Source: Qingshengfaniella alkalisoli
GTDB taxonomy: Bacteria; Pseudomonadota; Alphaproteobacteria; Rhodobacterales; Rhodobacteraceae
Length of the DNA: 64,000 nt
Assembly: GCF_007855645.1 (NCBI RefSeq)
Contig: NZ_CP042261.1
Coordinates: forward strand, 662,501 to 726,500
Direction: 5' to 3'
In this document: positions 55,211-64,000 of the stretch, one piece after another
How positions within the stretch are numbered: the stretch's first letter is position 1
Layout of the letters: every line of letters starts with the position of its first letter
Program-made: the position numbers and the translations under genes
Notes under the pieces: model-generated
What the model was told of the DNA's origin: nothing
Database searches by the model: none
The model's input: only the letters and a program-made list of their open reading frames with translations

Positions 55211-57651
55211 TCCGCGGCCTCCAGTGTCAGATTGGCAAGGGGCGCCATGGCATGCTGCGCGTCCGCATTGGCGCGCTCGGCCCAAGGGTCCTTCTGGTAG
55301 ATGCTTTGCGACAGGTCGAACCGTTCGATCAGCATCTGGCGCTCGGCCAGATCGTCGACCACGCGCGCTTTTACCCAGTCGAGCCCGACCTTGGCGAGCC
55401 ATTTGTAGGGCCGGTCCAGGTACTTCGCGTTTTCGCGGAATAGCTGGACGAACGCGACGGTCACGTCGATCGCCTCCTGCTCGGACGTGACCTTGGCCAG
55501 CGCTTCGGTTTCCTTCAAATCCATGCCGGCGGCACCGCCGACGCTGACCTCATAACCGCTATCGACACAGACGATACCGACATCCTTGCAGGTCGCTTCG
55601 GCACAGTTGCGCGGACAGCCCGACACAGCCAGCTTCACCTTGTGCGGCGTCCATGATCCCCACAGACGCTTTTCAAGCTTAACGCCAAGCCCAGTGCTGT
55701 CTTGCGTCCCGAAACGGCAGTGTTCCTTGCCGACACAGGTCTTCACCGTTCGTAGCCCCTTGGAATAAGCGTGTCCGGATACCAGCCCGGCGGCGTTCAG
55801 ATCGGCCCACATGCGGGGCAGGTCTTCCTTCTTGACGCCCAGAAGGTCGATACGCTGCCCGCCAGTCACCTTCACGGTCGGGACGTTGTACTTGTCCGCC
55901 GCATCCGCAATGGCGCGCAATTCGCGTGGATTGGTCAGACCGCCCCACATGCGCGGAACGACAGAATAGGTACCATCTTTCTGGATGTTCGCGTGGTTGC
56001 GTTCATTGACGAAGCGGCTTTGCGGATCGTCGCGGTATTCCGCTGGCCAATCCGCCAGCAGGTAGAAATTCAGGGCAGGGCGGCACACATGACACCCGCA
56101 GGAAGTTTTCCAGTCAAGCTCCTGCATGACGGCGGGCATTGATTTCAGTTCCTGAGACTTGATCAGGCGGCGCACGTCCTCATGCGTCAGATCCGTACAG
56201 CCGCAGACGGGTTGTGCTGTCGGCAGGACGAAATCATCACCGAGCGTGACCGCCAGCACCTGTTCGACCAGGCCGGTACAGGTCCCGCAGGACCCCGACG
56301 CCTTGGTCACCGCGCGCATGGCGCCCAGATCGGTTGCACCATCCTGGATGGCCTGGACGATTTGCCCCTTGCACACGCCGTTACAGCCGCAAATCTCTGC
56401 CTCATCCGGCAATGCTGCAACGGCCGCCATAGGGTCCACGCTGGCCCCTCCCTGGAAGGCAGGCCCGAAGATCAGGGTGTCGCGCATTTCGGCGACATCC
56501 GTGCCGTCCTTCTGCAGGCCGAAGAACCAGCTTCCGTCCTGCGTATCGCCATACATGACGGCGCCAATCAGGCGATTTTCCTTCAGGACCAGCCGCTTGT
56601 AGACACCGCGCGATGGGTCGCGGAACACGATCTCGTCGCGGTCATCGCCATCGGCAAAATCGCCCGCGCTGAACAGATCGACACCGGTGACCTTCAGCTT
56701 GGTCGAGGTTTGCGAGCCACGATAGGCTGCGTCTTCGCCCTGCAATGTCTTTGCCGCGACCTTCGCCATCTCGTAAAGCGGTGCAACGAGGCCGTAGACG
56801 ATGCCCTCATGCTGCACACATTCGCCAAATGCCAGGATGTCAGGGTCGCTGGTTACCATCTGGTCGTTGACGACGATGCCGCGCTCGACCTCCAGTTCGG
56901 CGTCCGTGGCGATGCGGGTTTCGGGTCGGATGCCCGCCGCCATGACCACGATATCGGCGTCGTAGACCGTGCCGTCCTCCAACAGCACGGCCTCGACTTT
57001 CTCCTCCCCGAGAATGGCTTTGGTCGCTGCTTCGCAATGCACGCGGATGCCGCGGCCTTCTAATTCCTTGCGCAGCAGATATCCCGCGGCGGGATCAAGC
57101 TGACGTTCCATCAAATGGCCCATCAGGTGCAGCACGGTGACCTTCATCCCGCGCATCTGCAGACCTGCCGCTGCTTCCAGCCCCAACAGACCCCCGCCGA
57201 TCACCACGGCCTTGGGATTGGGCTTTTCGGCGGCATCCAGCATCTTGTGAACGTCATCCAGATCGCGATAGGCCATCACGCCCGGCAGATCCTTGCCCGG
57301 CACGGGAATGATGAACGGGGCGGATCCGGTGGCGACGATCAGCTTGTCATAGGATGTTTCGCCTTTCGCCGTCACGACGATCTTCCGGTCACGGTCGATG
57401 CGGGTCACGGTTTCACCGAAGCGGCAGGTCACGCCGTGCTCGGTATACCATTCCGCATCATGCGTGACGATTTCCTCATACGTCTTTTCGCCGGACAGAA
57501 CGGGCGACAACATGATCCGGTTGTAGTTCCCGCGCGGCTCAGATCCGAACAGGGTCACGTCATAGGCATCGGGGGCGGCGTCAAAGAGGTGCTCCAGCGC
57601 ACGGCCAGAGGCCATGCCGGCACCGATCACAACTAGTCTGGGGCGCATCAT
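55207..57651 (-). CDS. nirB: Nitrite reductase [NAD(P)H] large subunit NirB
   Basis: NirB reduces nitrite to ammonium in six electron steps. The 814-residue protein contains an N-terminal FAD/NAD(P)H pyridine nucleotide-disulfide oxidoreductase domain (LVVIGAGMASGRALEHLFDA; VVIGGGLLGLEAAAGL). Two BFD-like [2Fe-2S] segments follow (ICGCNGVCKGQIVQAI; PVCGCTDLTHEDVRRLI). The C-terminal siroheme-[4Fe-4S] domain has TVKTCVGKEHCRFGTQ and VSGCPRNCAEATCKD, whose four cysteines hold the cluster and siroheme. It overlaps the transporter ATPase gene by four bases (start ATG ATG; either may be used). Confidence 0.96.
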   Translation of the reverse strand: MMRPRLVVIGAGMASGRALEHLFDAAPDAYDVTLFGSEPRGNYNRIMLSPVLSGEKTYEEIVTHDAEWYTEHGVTCRFGETVTRIDRDRKIVVTAKGETSYDKLIVATGSAPFIIPVPGKDLPGVMAYRDLDDVHKMLDAAEKPNPKAVVIGGGLLGLEAAAGLQMRGMKVTVLHLMGHLMERQLDPAAGYLLRKELEGRGIRVHCEAATKAILGEEKVEAVLLEDGTVYDADIVVMAAGIRPETRIATDAELEVERGIVVNDQMVTSDPDILAFGECVQHEGIVYGLVAPLYEMAKVAAKTLQGEDAAYRGSQTSTKLKVTGVDLFSAGDFADGDDRDEIVFRDPSRGVYKRLVLKENRLIGAVMYGDTQDGSWFFGLQKDGTDVAEMRDTLIFGPAFQGGASVDPMAAVAALPDEAEICGCNGVCKGQIVQAIQDGATDLGAMRAVTKASGSCGTCTGLVEQVLAVTLGDDFVLPTAQPVCGCTDLTHEDVRRLIKSQELKSMPAVMQELDWKTSCGCHVCRPALNFYLLADWPAEYRDDPQSRFVNERNHANIQKDGTYSVVPRMWGGLTNPRELRAIADAADKYNVPTVKVTGGQRIDLLGVKKEDLPRMWADLNAAGLVSGHAYSKGLRTVKTCVGKEHCRFGTQDSTGLGVKLEKRLWGSWTPHKVKLAVSGCPRNCAEATCKDVGIVCVDSGYEVSVGGAAGMDLKETEALAKVTSEQEAIDVTVAFVQLFRENAKYLDRPYKWLAKVGLDWVKARVVDDLAERQMLIERFDLSQSIYQKDPWAERANADAQHAMAPLANLTLEAAE

Positions 57652-59312
57652 GCGGCCTCCTTCTTCTTGGGGCGGGCACCGTGTTCATATTCCTCAAGGA
57701 ACGACAGCAGCTCCTCGCGGTAGGCGTAGTAATCCGAATGCTCCAGCAGCGCCTTGCGCGTGCGCGGGCGGGGCAGGGTGACATCCATGATCTTGCCGAT
57801 GGTGGCGCGTGGGCCGTTGGTCATCATGACCACGCGGTCGGCCAGCAGGATTGCCTCATCCACATCATGGGTGACGCAAACGGCGGTGACCTTGGTGCGT
57901 GACCAGACTTCCATCAGCACCTCCTGCAATTCCCAGCGCGTCAGGCTGTCGAGCATCCCGAAGGGTTCATCGAGCAGCAGCAGCTTGGGCGACAAGGCAA
58001 AGGCCCTCGCGATACCGACGCGCTGGCGCATACCGTTCGAAAGTTCCGATGCGGGCTTGTCCATCGCGTCGGCCAGCCCGACCCGTTCCAGATAATATTC
58101 GACGACATCCTGTCGTTCCGGCTGGGTGGCCTTGGGGTAGACGCGGTCGACACCGATGGCGACGTTTTCCTTCGCCGTCAGCCACGGAAACAGCGAGGGC
58201 GACTGGAACACCACTGCGCGTTCAGGATCGGCACCTTCGACATGGCGGCCATCCAGCTTGATTGCGCCGGATGATATCTCGTTCAGCCCTGCGGTCATGG
58301 TCAGGACAGTGGACTTGCCGCAGCCGGAGTGACCGATCAGGCTGACGAACTCGCCCTGCTTCAGGTTCAGCTCGAAATTCTCTACCACGGTCAGTGGTCC
58401 CTTGGGGGTGGGGTAGACCTTGCACAGCTGCGAATATTGCAGGTACCGGTCTTCGATCGGGCTGACCGCGGCTTTGGCATAGGCCTTGGGCGCACCGTGG
58501 ATGGGCGTCACATCGGGCAGAACACGGCTGTCTTCGATCTTGGCCGCGATGCCGACATCCATCAGGTACTTTGTAACCTCCGCGCGCAGTTTCTTGAACT
58601 GCGCGTCATGGTTCATCGCGGTACGATCGCGTGGGCGCGGGATGGAGACCTTGAACTCGTCTCCCAGCGTTCCGTCTGGATTGAGCGGGATGATCCGGTC
58701 GGCAAGCAGGATTGCCTCGTCCACGTCATTGGTGATCAGCACGACCGTCTTGCGGTCCTGTTCCCAGATCTGCTCGATCTCGTCCTGCAGGTTCGCGCGG
58801 GTTAGCGCGTCGAGCGCTGAAAGCGGCTCATCCAGCAACAGCATTTCGGGGTTCATTGCCAGCGCGCGTGCCACGGCCACACGTTGCCGCATACCGCCTG
58901 ACAGTTCAGCCGGACGACGGTGCGTTGCGTGTGACAGCCCGACCATGCCGATATACTTGTCGATCAGTGCCTTGCGTTCCGATTTTGATTTGCCGGTGTG
59001 AACGGCATTAATGGCGAGTTCGATATTTCCTGCAACTGTCAGCCAGGGCATCAGGGAATAGGACTGAAAGACCAGGCCGCGTTCGGGCGAAGGACCGTCA
59101 ATGGTCTTGCCTTTGAACGTGACGCTGCCGGTGTCTGGTGTTTCCAGCCCTGCCATCAGGTTGATCAGGGTGGATTTCCCGGTGCCGGAAAAGCCGAGGA
59201 TCGCAACAAATTCGCCGTTCTCGATCTTCAGGTCGATCCCCTTGAGGATCTCGCTGCGCTCGGCACCGTCACCGAAGCCCTTGTTCACGTTGTCGAATTC
59301 AAGAATGCTCAT
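57648..59312 (-). CDS. Nitrate/nitrite ABC transporter, two fused ATPase domains (NrtC/D type)
   Basis: The 554-residue protein contains two complete ABC ATPases in one chain. Domain 1 (about 1-250): Walker A LGFSGTGKST, signature ELSGGMRQRVAVARAL and Walker B MLLLDEPLSALD. Domain 2 (about 285-530): Walker A IGHSGCGKST, signature ELSNGMRQRVGIARAF (N instead of G) and LLLLDEPFGMLD. Cyanobacterial NrtC carries one ATPase plus a NrtA-like domain and pairs with separate NrtD; here the regulatory domain is absent and both ATPases are fused. The ATG at 59312 is used; a GTG at 59321 overlapping the nrtB stop is equally possible. Confidence 0.9.
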   Translation of the reverse strand: MSILEFDNVNKGFGDGAERSEILKGIDLKIENGEFVAILGFSGTGKSTLINLMAGLETPDTGSVTFKGKTIDGPSPERGLVFQSYSLMPWLTVAGNIELAINAVHTGKSKSERKALIDKYIGMVGLSHATHRRPAELSGGMRQRVAVARALAMNPEMLLLDEPLSALDALTRANLQDEIEQIWEQDRKTVVLITNDVDEAILLADRIIPLNPDGTLGDEFKVSIPRPRDRTAMNHDAQFKKLRAEVTKYLMDVGIAAKIEDSRVLPDVTPIHGAPKAYAKAAVSPIEDRYLQYSQLCKVYPTPKGPLTVVENFELNLKQGEFVSLIGHSGCGKSTVLTMTAGLNEISSGAIKLDGRHVEGADPERAVVFQSPSLFPWLTAKENVAIGVDRVYPKATQPERQDVVEYYLERVGLADAMDKPASELSNGMRQRVGIARAFALSPKLLLLDEPFGMLDSLTRWELQEVLMEVWSRTKVTAVCVTHDVDEAILLADRVVMMTNGPRATIGKIMDVTLPRPRTRKALLEHSDYYAYREELLSFLEEYEHGARPKKKEAA

Positions 59313-59317
59313 GACGC

Positions 59318-60400
59318 TCACCGGTTGTTCGAGAAGGTGAACAGGGACTGCAGCGCGAACATGATCCGGTCGAGGATGAACCCGATGATCCCGATGGTCA
59401 GCACCGCGACCATGATGCGCGCCAGTGAACTCGACGACCCGTTCTGGAACTCGTCCCAGACGAATTTGCCAAGCCCGGGGTTCTGGGCCAGCATTTCAGC
59501 CGCGATCAGCACCATCCAGCCGACACCGAGCGACAGGCGCAGGCCGGTGAAAATCAGTGGCAGTGCCGAAGGCAGGACGAGCTTGGTGATCTTCGTCCGC
59601 GTATTCAGCTTCAGTACGCGCCCCACATTGACCAGGTCCCTGTCGATGGAAGCCACGCCGAGCGAAGTGTTGATCAAGGTAGGCCATAGCGAACACAACG
59701 TGACCGTCACCGCCGATACGATGAACGACTTGGCGAACAGCCCGTCATTGCTGACATAGACCGCCGAGACGATCATCGTCACGATGGGCAACCATGCGAG
59801 CGGGCTGACGGGTTTGAAAATCTGGACCAGCGGGTTCATCGCCGCATTGGCCACGGGCGACAGCCCCGCGATGATGCCGAGCGGCACGGCAACGACCGTG
59901 GCTAGCAGAAAGCCAAAGAACACGGTCTGTATCGATGTCCAGATCTGGTCGTAATAGCTGGGAGCACCGGTGAAGGGGATGTCCTTGACCTCGTCTGCAC
60001 GACCGGCTTCGATCAGGCGTTGGTTGCGTTCATCCACGCGGGCTGCGAAGGCGCGTTCCTGTTCGCCCTTTTGCAGCGCGTCCTGATGCAGCCCGACGGC
60101 TTCCTCCCAGACCTTGCCGGGGCCGGGGATTGCCCCGAGCGATGTTTGCACGGTCGGGGCGAGCGTGGCCCAAAACATCAGGAATGCGGCGATGGCGACC
60201 AGGGGCACGCCCAGAAGTTTCCAGATCTCCTTGACCTGCGCCTTCGGGTTGTCGCCGACAGCGGCCCGAAGCATCGGGGTAAGCCACGAAAGCCCGAGTA
60301 CCTTGAACCATTTGTCGGCCTTGTTGATGCGGGTGAACAGGCGGGCGCGTCGTTCTTCGCGCTGCGCGTCCTGAATGGTGTGTGTGTCGATTGCGGTCAT
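59318..60400 (-). CDS. nrtB: Nitrate ABC transporter permease NrtB
   Basis: The 360-residue inner membrane permease has about six hydrophobic segments and the ABC-permease EAA-like loop (SVLKLNTRTKITKLVLPSAL region, near residues 255-275). An unusually long N-terminal soluble stretch and an insert with charged residues (HQDALQKGEQERAFAARVDE) lie before the main membrane domain. It pairs with NrtA and the fused ATPase encoded next to it. Confidence 0.93.
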   Translation of the reverse strand: MTAIDTHTIQDAQREERRARLFTRINKADKWFKVLGLSWLTPMLRAAVGDNPKAQVKEIWKLLGVPLVAIAAFLMFWATLAPTVQTSLGAIPGPGKVWEEAVGLHQDALQKGEQERAFAARVDERNQRLIEAGRADEVKDIPFTGAPSYYDQIWTSIQTVFFGFLLATVVAVPLGIIAGLSPVANAAMNPLVQIFKPVSPLAWLPIVTMIVSAVYVSNDGLFAKSFIVSAVTVTLCSLWPTLINTSLGVASIDRDLVNVGRVLKLNTRTKITKLVLPSALPLIFTGLRLSLGVGWMVLIAAEMLAQNPGLGKFVWDEFQNGSSSSLARIMVAVLTIGIIGFILDRIMFALQSLFTFSNNR

Positions 60401-60475
60401 GTCGTTTCCAGTTCTGGCGTTCGGCTGGGGCAGGGGGGAGGTTCAGGGTGCTGCTCGGAGCTCCGCCCCATCGCG

Positions 60476-60505
60476 CCTGGAAGGCTCCATCGGGGCCTTT
60501 CCAGG
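60476..60505 (-). terminator. Hairpin between nrtA and nrtB (attenuator or 3' end stabiliser)
   Basis: CCTGGAAGGC (60476-60485) and GCCTTTCCAGG (60495-60505) pair over 10 bases with one bulge. It lies just after the nrtA stop. Such hairpins often lower expression of downstream permease genes relative to the binding protein. No T-run follows on the minus strand, so full termination is unlikely. Confidence 0.55.
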
Positions 60506-60512
60506 ACGGCGC

Positions 60513-61880
60513 TTACCCCTGCACCTCGTTTCCGACGACGCGCTGGTCGCCCTTCAGACCGATGGGAAGGCTGTCGAGATAAGCGTTCGGCGCGCGGCCG
60601 TCATACGCGATCCCGTCGATGATATCTTCGGACGGCGTCGGCGCACGGTAGCCGTCGCTGTCCCATGGAAAGTCCGCTTCATCCGCCAGCCCTTCTTCGA
60701 CCAGAAAGCGCGCAGCTTCGAGATAGATCTCCGGCTTGTAGACCGATTGTGCGATCTCGTCATACCAGCTGTCCGGCTTTGCCTCGCCGATCTGGCCCCA
60801 GCGGCGCATCTGCGTCAGGTACCACACGGCGTCCGAGTAGTAAGGGTAGGTCGCGTAATGCCGGAAGAAGACGTTGAAATCAGGTACGTCGCGCGTGTCG
60901 CCCTTTTCATACTCGAAAGTGCCGGTCATCGAGTTGGCGATCACTTCGGCGTCTGCACCGACATATTCGGGGCGCGACAGGATCTCGACGGCGGCTTCAC
61001 GGTTGGCATTGTCGTTTTCATCAAGCCACATCGCCGCGCGGATCAGCGCCTTGGTGATGGCCAGCGTCGTGTTGGGGTTTTCTTCGGCGAATTCGGCGGT
61101 GATTCCAAAGACCTTTTCCGGGTTGTTCTTCCAGATTTCGAAATCGGTGATCACCGGCACACCGACCCCTTTGAAGACCGCCTGCTGGTTCCACGGTTCG
61201 CCCACGCAGTAGCCGTGGATCGTTCCGGCCTCCATCGTGGCGGGCATTTGCGGCGGCGGGGTGACCGACAACAGGACATCCGCACCGATTTGCCCCGTGG
61301 TGTCGTCCTGCCCGTAATAGCCGGGTTCCAGGCCGCCGGCGGCGAGCCAGTAGCGCAATTCGTAATTGTGGGTCGAGACAGGGAAAACCATGCCCATCTT
61401 GAACGCCTCACCCTTGGCGCGGTAGTCATCAACCACGGGCGCAAGCGCCTCTGCCGAAATCGGGTGCTGCGGGCGACCGTCATCCATGGTCGGCACGTTA
61501 GGCTTCATCATTTCCCAAACGTCATTCGATACGGTGATGCCGTTGCCGTTCAGGTCCATCGAAAAGGGCGTAACGATATGTGCCTCGGTGCCGTAGCCAA
61601 TGGTCGCGGCCAGTGGCTGGCCGGCCAGCATGTGGGCGCCATCCAGCGTGCCGTCGATCACACCGTCCAGAAGCACCTTCCAGTTTGCCTGCGCTTCCAG
61701 CGTGACGAACAGGCCTTCATCGTCGAAATAGCCTTGCTCGTAAGCCACAGCGAGCGGGGCCATATCGGTCAGCTTGATGAAGCCGAAAGTGAGTATGTCT
61801 TTTTCAAGCGGCAGCATCTCGGCAAGGGCGGGGCCTGCCAGAAATGTGCTGGTGGCGAGAGTTGCAATGATCCGTTTCAT
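60513..61880 (-). CDS. nrtA: Periplasmic nitrate-binding protein NrtA
   Basis: The 455-residue solute-binding protein of the CmpA/NrtA family starts [16 protein letters not shown] with a Sec signal peptide cleaved near ALA-EM; there is no lipobox. Family segments include [20 protein letters not shown], then [19 protein letters not shown] and [17 protein letters not shown]. It delivers nitrate (or nitrite) to NrtB. Expression should be controlled by the upstream leader. Confidence 0.93.
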   Translation of the reverse strand: MKRIIATLATSTFLAGPALAEMLPLEKDILTFGFIKLTDMAPLAVAYEQGYFDDEGLFVTLEAQANWKVLLDGVIDGTLDGAHMLAGQPLAATIGYGTEAHIVTPFSMDLNGNGITVSNDVWEMMKPNVPTMDDGRPQHPISAEALAPVVDDYRAKGEAFKMGMVFPVSTHNYELRYWLAAGGLEPGYYGQDDTTGQIGADVLLSVTPPPQMPATMEAGTIHGYCVGEPWNQQAVFKGVGVPVITDFEIWKNNPEKVFGITAEFAEENPNTTLAITKALIRAAMWLDENDNANREAAVEILSRPEYVGADAEVIANSMTGTFEYEKGDTRDVPDFNVFFRHYATYPYYSDAVWYLTQMRRWGQIGEAKPDSWYDEIAQSVYKPEIYLEAARFLVEEGLADEADFPWDSDGYRAPTPSEDIIDGIAYDGRAPNAYLDSLPIGLKGDQRVVGNEVQG

Positions 61881-61914
61881 GTTTGGTGCCTCGGTGCGCC
61901 CCGAAGGGCCTAGG

Positions 61915-61972
61915 AAAAACAAAAAAAGCCGCTGACCAACTCCACGGGTTACGCGGAGGGTCGAGCGGCTTT
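61915..61972 (-). terminator. Intrinsic terminator in the nrtA leader
   Basis: On the minus strand AAAGCCGCTCGACC pairs with GGTCAGCGGCTTT around an inner 7-bp stem (CTCCGCG/CGTGGAG) with a small TT bulge. TTTTTTTGTTTTT follows. It lies 35 bases before the nrtA start, so by default transcription would stop before nrtA. The NasT-bound antiterminator structure upstream is expected to relieve it. Confidence 0.9.
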
Positions 61973-61980
61973 GCTCGGGA

Positions 61981-61998
61981 ACCCACATCTGTGAGGGT
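61981..61998 (-). promoter_or_regulatory. Leader hairpin P2 with AxxGxx hexaloop (ANTAR recognition)
   Basis: Read on the minus strand: ACCCTC-ACAGAT-GTGGGT, stem of six with one T-T mismatch and a six-base loop with A at position 1 and G at position 4. This matches the ANTAR protein recognition element of two adjacent hexaloop hairpins. It lies 8 bases upstream of the terminator's first arm. Confidence 0.75.
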
Positions 61999-62007
61999 GT
62001 GTCTGGT

Positions 62008-62029
62008 GACGAAACGCCCTTGCCTCGTC
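62008..62029 (-). promoter_or_regulatory. Leader hairpin P1 with AxxGxx hexaloop (ANTAR recognition)
   Basis: Read on the minus strand: GACGAGGC-AAGGGC-GTTTCGTC, an 8-bp stem with two G-U pairs and the loop AAGGGC (A at 1, G at 4). It is 9 bases upstream of P2 and begins almost at the predicted transcription start. Together P1 and P2 form the expected NasT binding site. Confidence 0.8.
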
Positions 62030-62036
62030 TGTAGTA

Positions 62037-62066
62037 ATCATGCCTGCTGCTGCACCGCAGCGTCAA
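62037..62066 (-). promoter_or_regulatory. Sigma70-type promoter of the nrtA leader
   Basis: On the minus strand TTGACG (62061-62066) and CATGAT (62037-62042) are separated by 18 bases. Initiation would fall at about 62029-62031, right at hairpin P1. TGCA-N6-TGCA at 62124-62137, further upstream, may be a weak NtrC-like site. Confidence 0.6.
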
Positions 62067-62137
62067 TGATCACGGCAAATTGGGTTTACATTTTCTTCAT
62101 CTCGACAGCGCGGTCGCTGCGCTTGCACAAAAATGCA

Positions 62138-63316
62138 TCACATACTGGTGTCGGGATCAAAAATGCGGCCATCGAAGAATCCGTCCGGTTCTAGAATCAG
62201 ACGTCCGGTTTCCGAGGCAGCGGCGAGCGGCTGCTCGACAATACCTTCGACCTTTTCCGATGCTCCGGGCAGGATCGCACCGCTGTCGCGCAATGCGTCC
62301 CGGTATATGTCGGATCGGAAAACCTGCCGCGCGATCGCCATAGCGTCGGCGACATTCAACCCGTGACGTTCGGCCAATCGCCTGCCGATCCACGCGGCCT
62401 GGCTTCGCCATGGGAATGTTGCCGCGCCAGCATGAAACCTCAGGAAGTCCGGAACCTGCCGAACCTCCCCGCGCTGCGAGACGACCAGGCGTCCGGTCAG
62501 CGCCCGGTCCACGACGATCGAGGAAACATTGAGATACTCCGCCCGGGACAGGATCTCTGCGGCGGTGGTGGAATTGTCGGAATCCGCGAGCCATCGGGCC
62601 GCGCGCCACAAGCTGCGCAGAAGCGGGCGTATCTGCGCAGAATGGACTTCGGCCCAGTCATGTCGAACCGCCAGCACCTTTTCGGGTGCGGATTTCCAGA
62701 TCGCCGCCCCGGGAAGAAGAAGCTCTCCATGTCCGCGTTCGACAGTTTCCGATCCCCATGGCTCCCCCACGCAGAAGGCGTCAATTTCACCATCGGCCAT
62801 CGCCTGCGCCATCAAGGGTGGGGGGACAGTCTTGATCTTCAGCCGATCCGGGGAGATCAGCCCGGAATCCGTCAGCCAGCAGAACAGCAGCTCTGCATGC
62901 ATGGAAAACGGGAAGGGAACACCGATACGAAGACCGTCGGGCGTGGCCGCGACAAGCGTGCGACCTGCCTCCAGGACATTCGCGAAATCGAAGGCGAATC
63001 CGGCTGCCCGCATCCGTGTGGACAAATCGTTGGATACGCCGATGACGTCGCCATTGATGGATAGCACCGAAAGCGCGTCGACGCGTTGATGGATGCCGCC
63101 CAATCCGAGGCTCATCGCGATAGGCACCGGCGACAGCATATGGGCGGCGTCTATCGCACCGACCGCCAGCATGTCGCGAAGGGTTGACCATGACGGCGCA
63201 GGTTTCAGCGTAAGGTCCAGACCCTCTTCGTCGGCAAAGCCCAGTTCACGCGCGATGATCAAAGGGGCCGCGTCGGTCAAGGGGATGAACCCGGCGGATA
63301 CCTTGCGACGGCTCAT
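62138..63316 (-). CDS. nasS: Nitrate/nitrite sensor NasS
   Basis: NasS is a soluble NrtA homologue without a signal peptide. In paracoccal and other alphaproteobacterial systems it holds NasT when nitrate is absent and releases it when nitrate binds. The 392-residue protein starts MSRRKVSAGFIPLTDAAPL. The family segments are ELGFADEEGLDLTLKPAPSW, then AAHMLSPVPIAMSLG and FCVGEPWGSETVERGHG. The start overlaps the nasT stop by four bases. The upstream extension of the frame is a shadow of nasT. Confidence 0.93.
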   Translation of the reverse strand: MSRRKVSAGFIPLTDAAPLIIARELGFADEEGLDLTLKPAPSWSTLRDMLAVGAIDAAHMLSPVPIAMSLGLGGIHQRVDALSVLSINGDVIGVSNDLSTRMRAAGFAFDFANVLEAGRTLVAATPDGLRIGVPFPFSMHAELLFCWLTDSGLISPDRLKIKTVPPPLMAQAMADGEIDAFCVGEPWGSETVERGHGELLLPGAAIWKSAPEKVLAVRHDWAEVHSAQIRPLLRSLWRAARWLADSDNSTTAAEILSRAEYLNVSSIVVDRALTGRLVVSQRGEVRQVPDFLRFHAGAATFPWRSQAAWIGRRLAERHGLNVADAMAIARQVFRSDIYRDALRDSGAILPGASEKVEGIVEQPLAAASETGRLILEPDGFFDGRIFDPDTSM

Positions 63317-63897
63317 GACAGCAAGCCCGCAGCGGTCACAAGCGCATCTGCCACATCCGCGACCTTCTTGCCCTGATCCATCGCCGTCTTGCGCAACAAT
63401 GCATAGGCTTGGTCTTCGCTCATCCCGCGTGCCTTCATCAAAAGGCCCTTGGCCCGGTCGATCACCTTGCGTTCTTCCAGCGCGCGTTTCGTCGCTTCCA
63501 GTTCCACGCGCATGCGCTGGAACATGTTGAACCGGGCAATCGCCGCGTCCAGAACCGGTTTGACGCGATCCGCACGGAGACCGTCGACGACATAGGCGGA
63601 TACGCCAGCCTCGATTGCCGCTTTTGTCAGGCTGTCGTCGCTGCGTCCCACGAACATGGCGACGGGACGCTCCAGGGGACTTGAGGCTAGCGTCAGTTCT
63701 TCGAGCATGTCGCGTGACGGGCTGTCGATATCCACGAGCACGACATCGGGATTGCGTTCCGTAATCTTGCGCGCCAATCCCGCAGGCTCCGATATCACGG
63801 CGATGTCGTGGTCCCCGGCTTCGCGCAGGCTGTCCACGATAAAATGTGCGCGTTCGCGATCCTGTTCGACGACGACGATAGACAATCGTTCTGGCAT
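63313..63897 (-). CDS. nasT: Response-regulator-like ANTAR antiterminator NasT
   Basis: The 194-residue protein starts MPERLSIVVVEQDRERAHF. The N-terminal receiver-like domain has VVLVDIDSPSRDMLEEL; the C-terminal ANTAR domain is preceded by a coiled stretch (VELEATKRALEERKVIDRAK) and contains GLLMKARGMSEDQAYALLR. ANTAR domains bind paired hexaloop RNA hairpins and prevent terminator formation. The matching hairpins and terminator lie in the nrtA leader. Inferred control: nitrate on NasS frees NasT, which opens nrtA expression. Confidence 0.94.
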   Translation of the reverse strand: MPERLSIVVVEQDRERAHFIVDSLREAGDHDIAVISEPAGLARKITERNPDVVLVDIDSPSRDMLEELTLASSPLERPVAMFVGRSDDSLTKAAIEAGVSAYVVDGLRADRVKPVLDAAIARFNMFQRMRVELEATKRALEERKVIDRAKGLLMKARGMSEDQAYALLRKTAMDQGKKVADVADALVTAAGLLS

Positions 63898-64000
63898 AAA
63901 CTTGAACCCTGCTTTCCGGCCAGACCATGAGCGCGCATAGCGCCAGAGCAACCTGAGAAGAACATCACAGCCTGCGCGGTTGGTCGTGATGGCATGAAGT

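Overview
This window is a GC-rich chromosomal segment of an alphaproteobacterium, most likely a Rhodobacteraceae (Roseobacter-group) species. The reasons are a class I lysyl-tRNA synthetase; a tRNA-His whose gene lacks the G-1 base and has A73; a GTTC-N7-GTTC type LexA box; the ribE/ribBX/ribH/nusB riboflavin cluster; and a NasS/NasT-controlled nitrate assimilation operon. No CRISPR array, insertion sequence, prophage or rRNA operon was seen.

Layout. 1-860: the start of a probable lipoprotein and a methyltransferase. 857-7897 (minus strand): alr, an Mla-type ABC permease and ATPase, a PqiA-like protein, radA, cvpA, purF and a DUF1284 gene; several are joined by 4-base overlaps. 8115-15292 (mostly plus): cysS, cimA, a squalene/phytoene-synthase-like gene, an MFS transporter, a DNA-3-methyladenine glycosylase, an esterase and an HNH nuclease. 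15448-20502: zwf-pgl-pgi facing eno. 20937-25025: dnaG-rpoD, with a strongly self-complementary intergenic segment. 25255-27486: a flavin reductase divergent from an HxlR regulator, a lipoprotein, a frameshifted yjbQ and a dodecin. 27673-34465: nrdR, ribD, an orphan capsule-export-type lipoprotein (opposite strand), ribE, an uncharacterised gene, ribBX, ribH, nusB and a small membrane protein. 34466-36367: a non-coding stretch with nested palindromes, an SOS-controlled mmcB, two small genes and tRNA-His. 36499-49856: lldD, rplY, ettA with an AT-richer GIY-YIG gene, ggt, nadD, dacB, terB, lysS and several small genes.

49857-63897 is one minus-strand nitrate assimilation region. It comprises nasT (RNA-binding antiterminator), nasS (nitrate sensor), nrtA, nrtB, a fused double-ATPase NrtC/D, nirB, nirD, nasA, a TrpD2-like gene and cysG (siroheme for NirB). 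The reading frames from nrtB to the TrpD2-like gene overlap or nearly touch. Between nasS and nrtA lies a leader with a sigma70-like promoter, two hexaloop hairpins (A at loop position 1, G at position 4) and a long intrinsic terminator. That is the arrangement expected for ANTAR-protein antitermination.

The best candidates for something not described are the folded dnaG-rpoD intergenic element with four GANTC sites, the nested palindromes at 34815-34895, the hairpin that hides the ribosome binding site downstream of lysS, the uncharacterised gene inside the riboflavin operon, and the TrpD2-like gene in the nitrate operon. All calls come from reading the sequence; no database search was possible.
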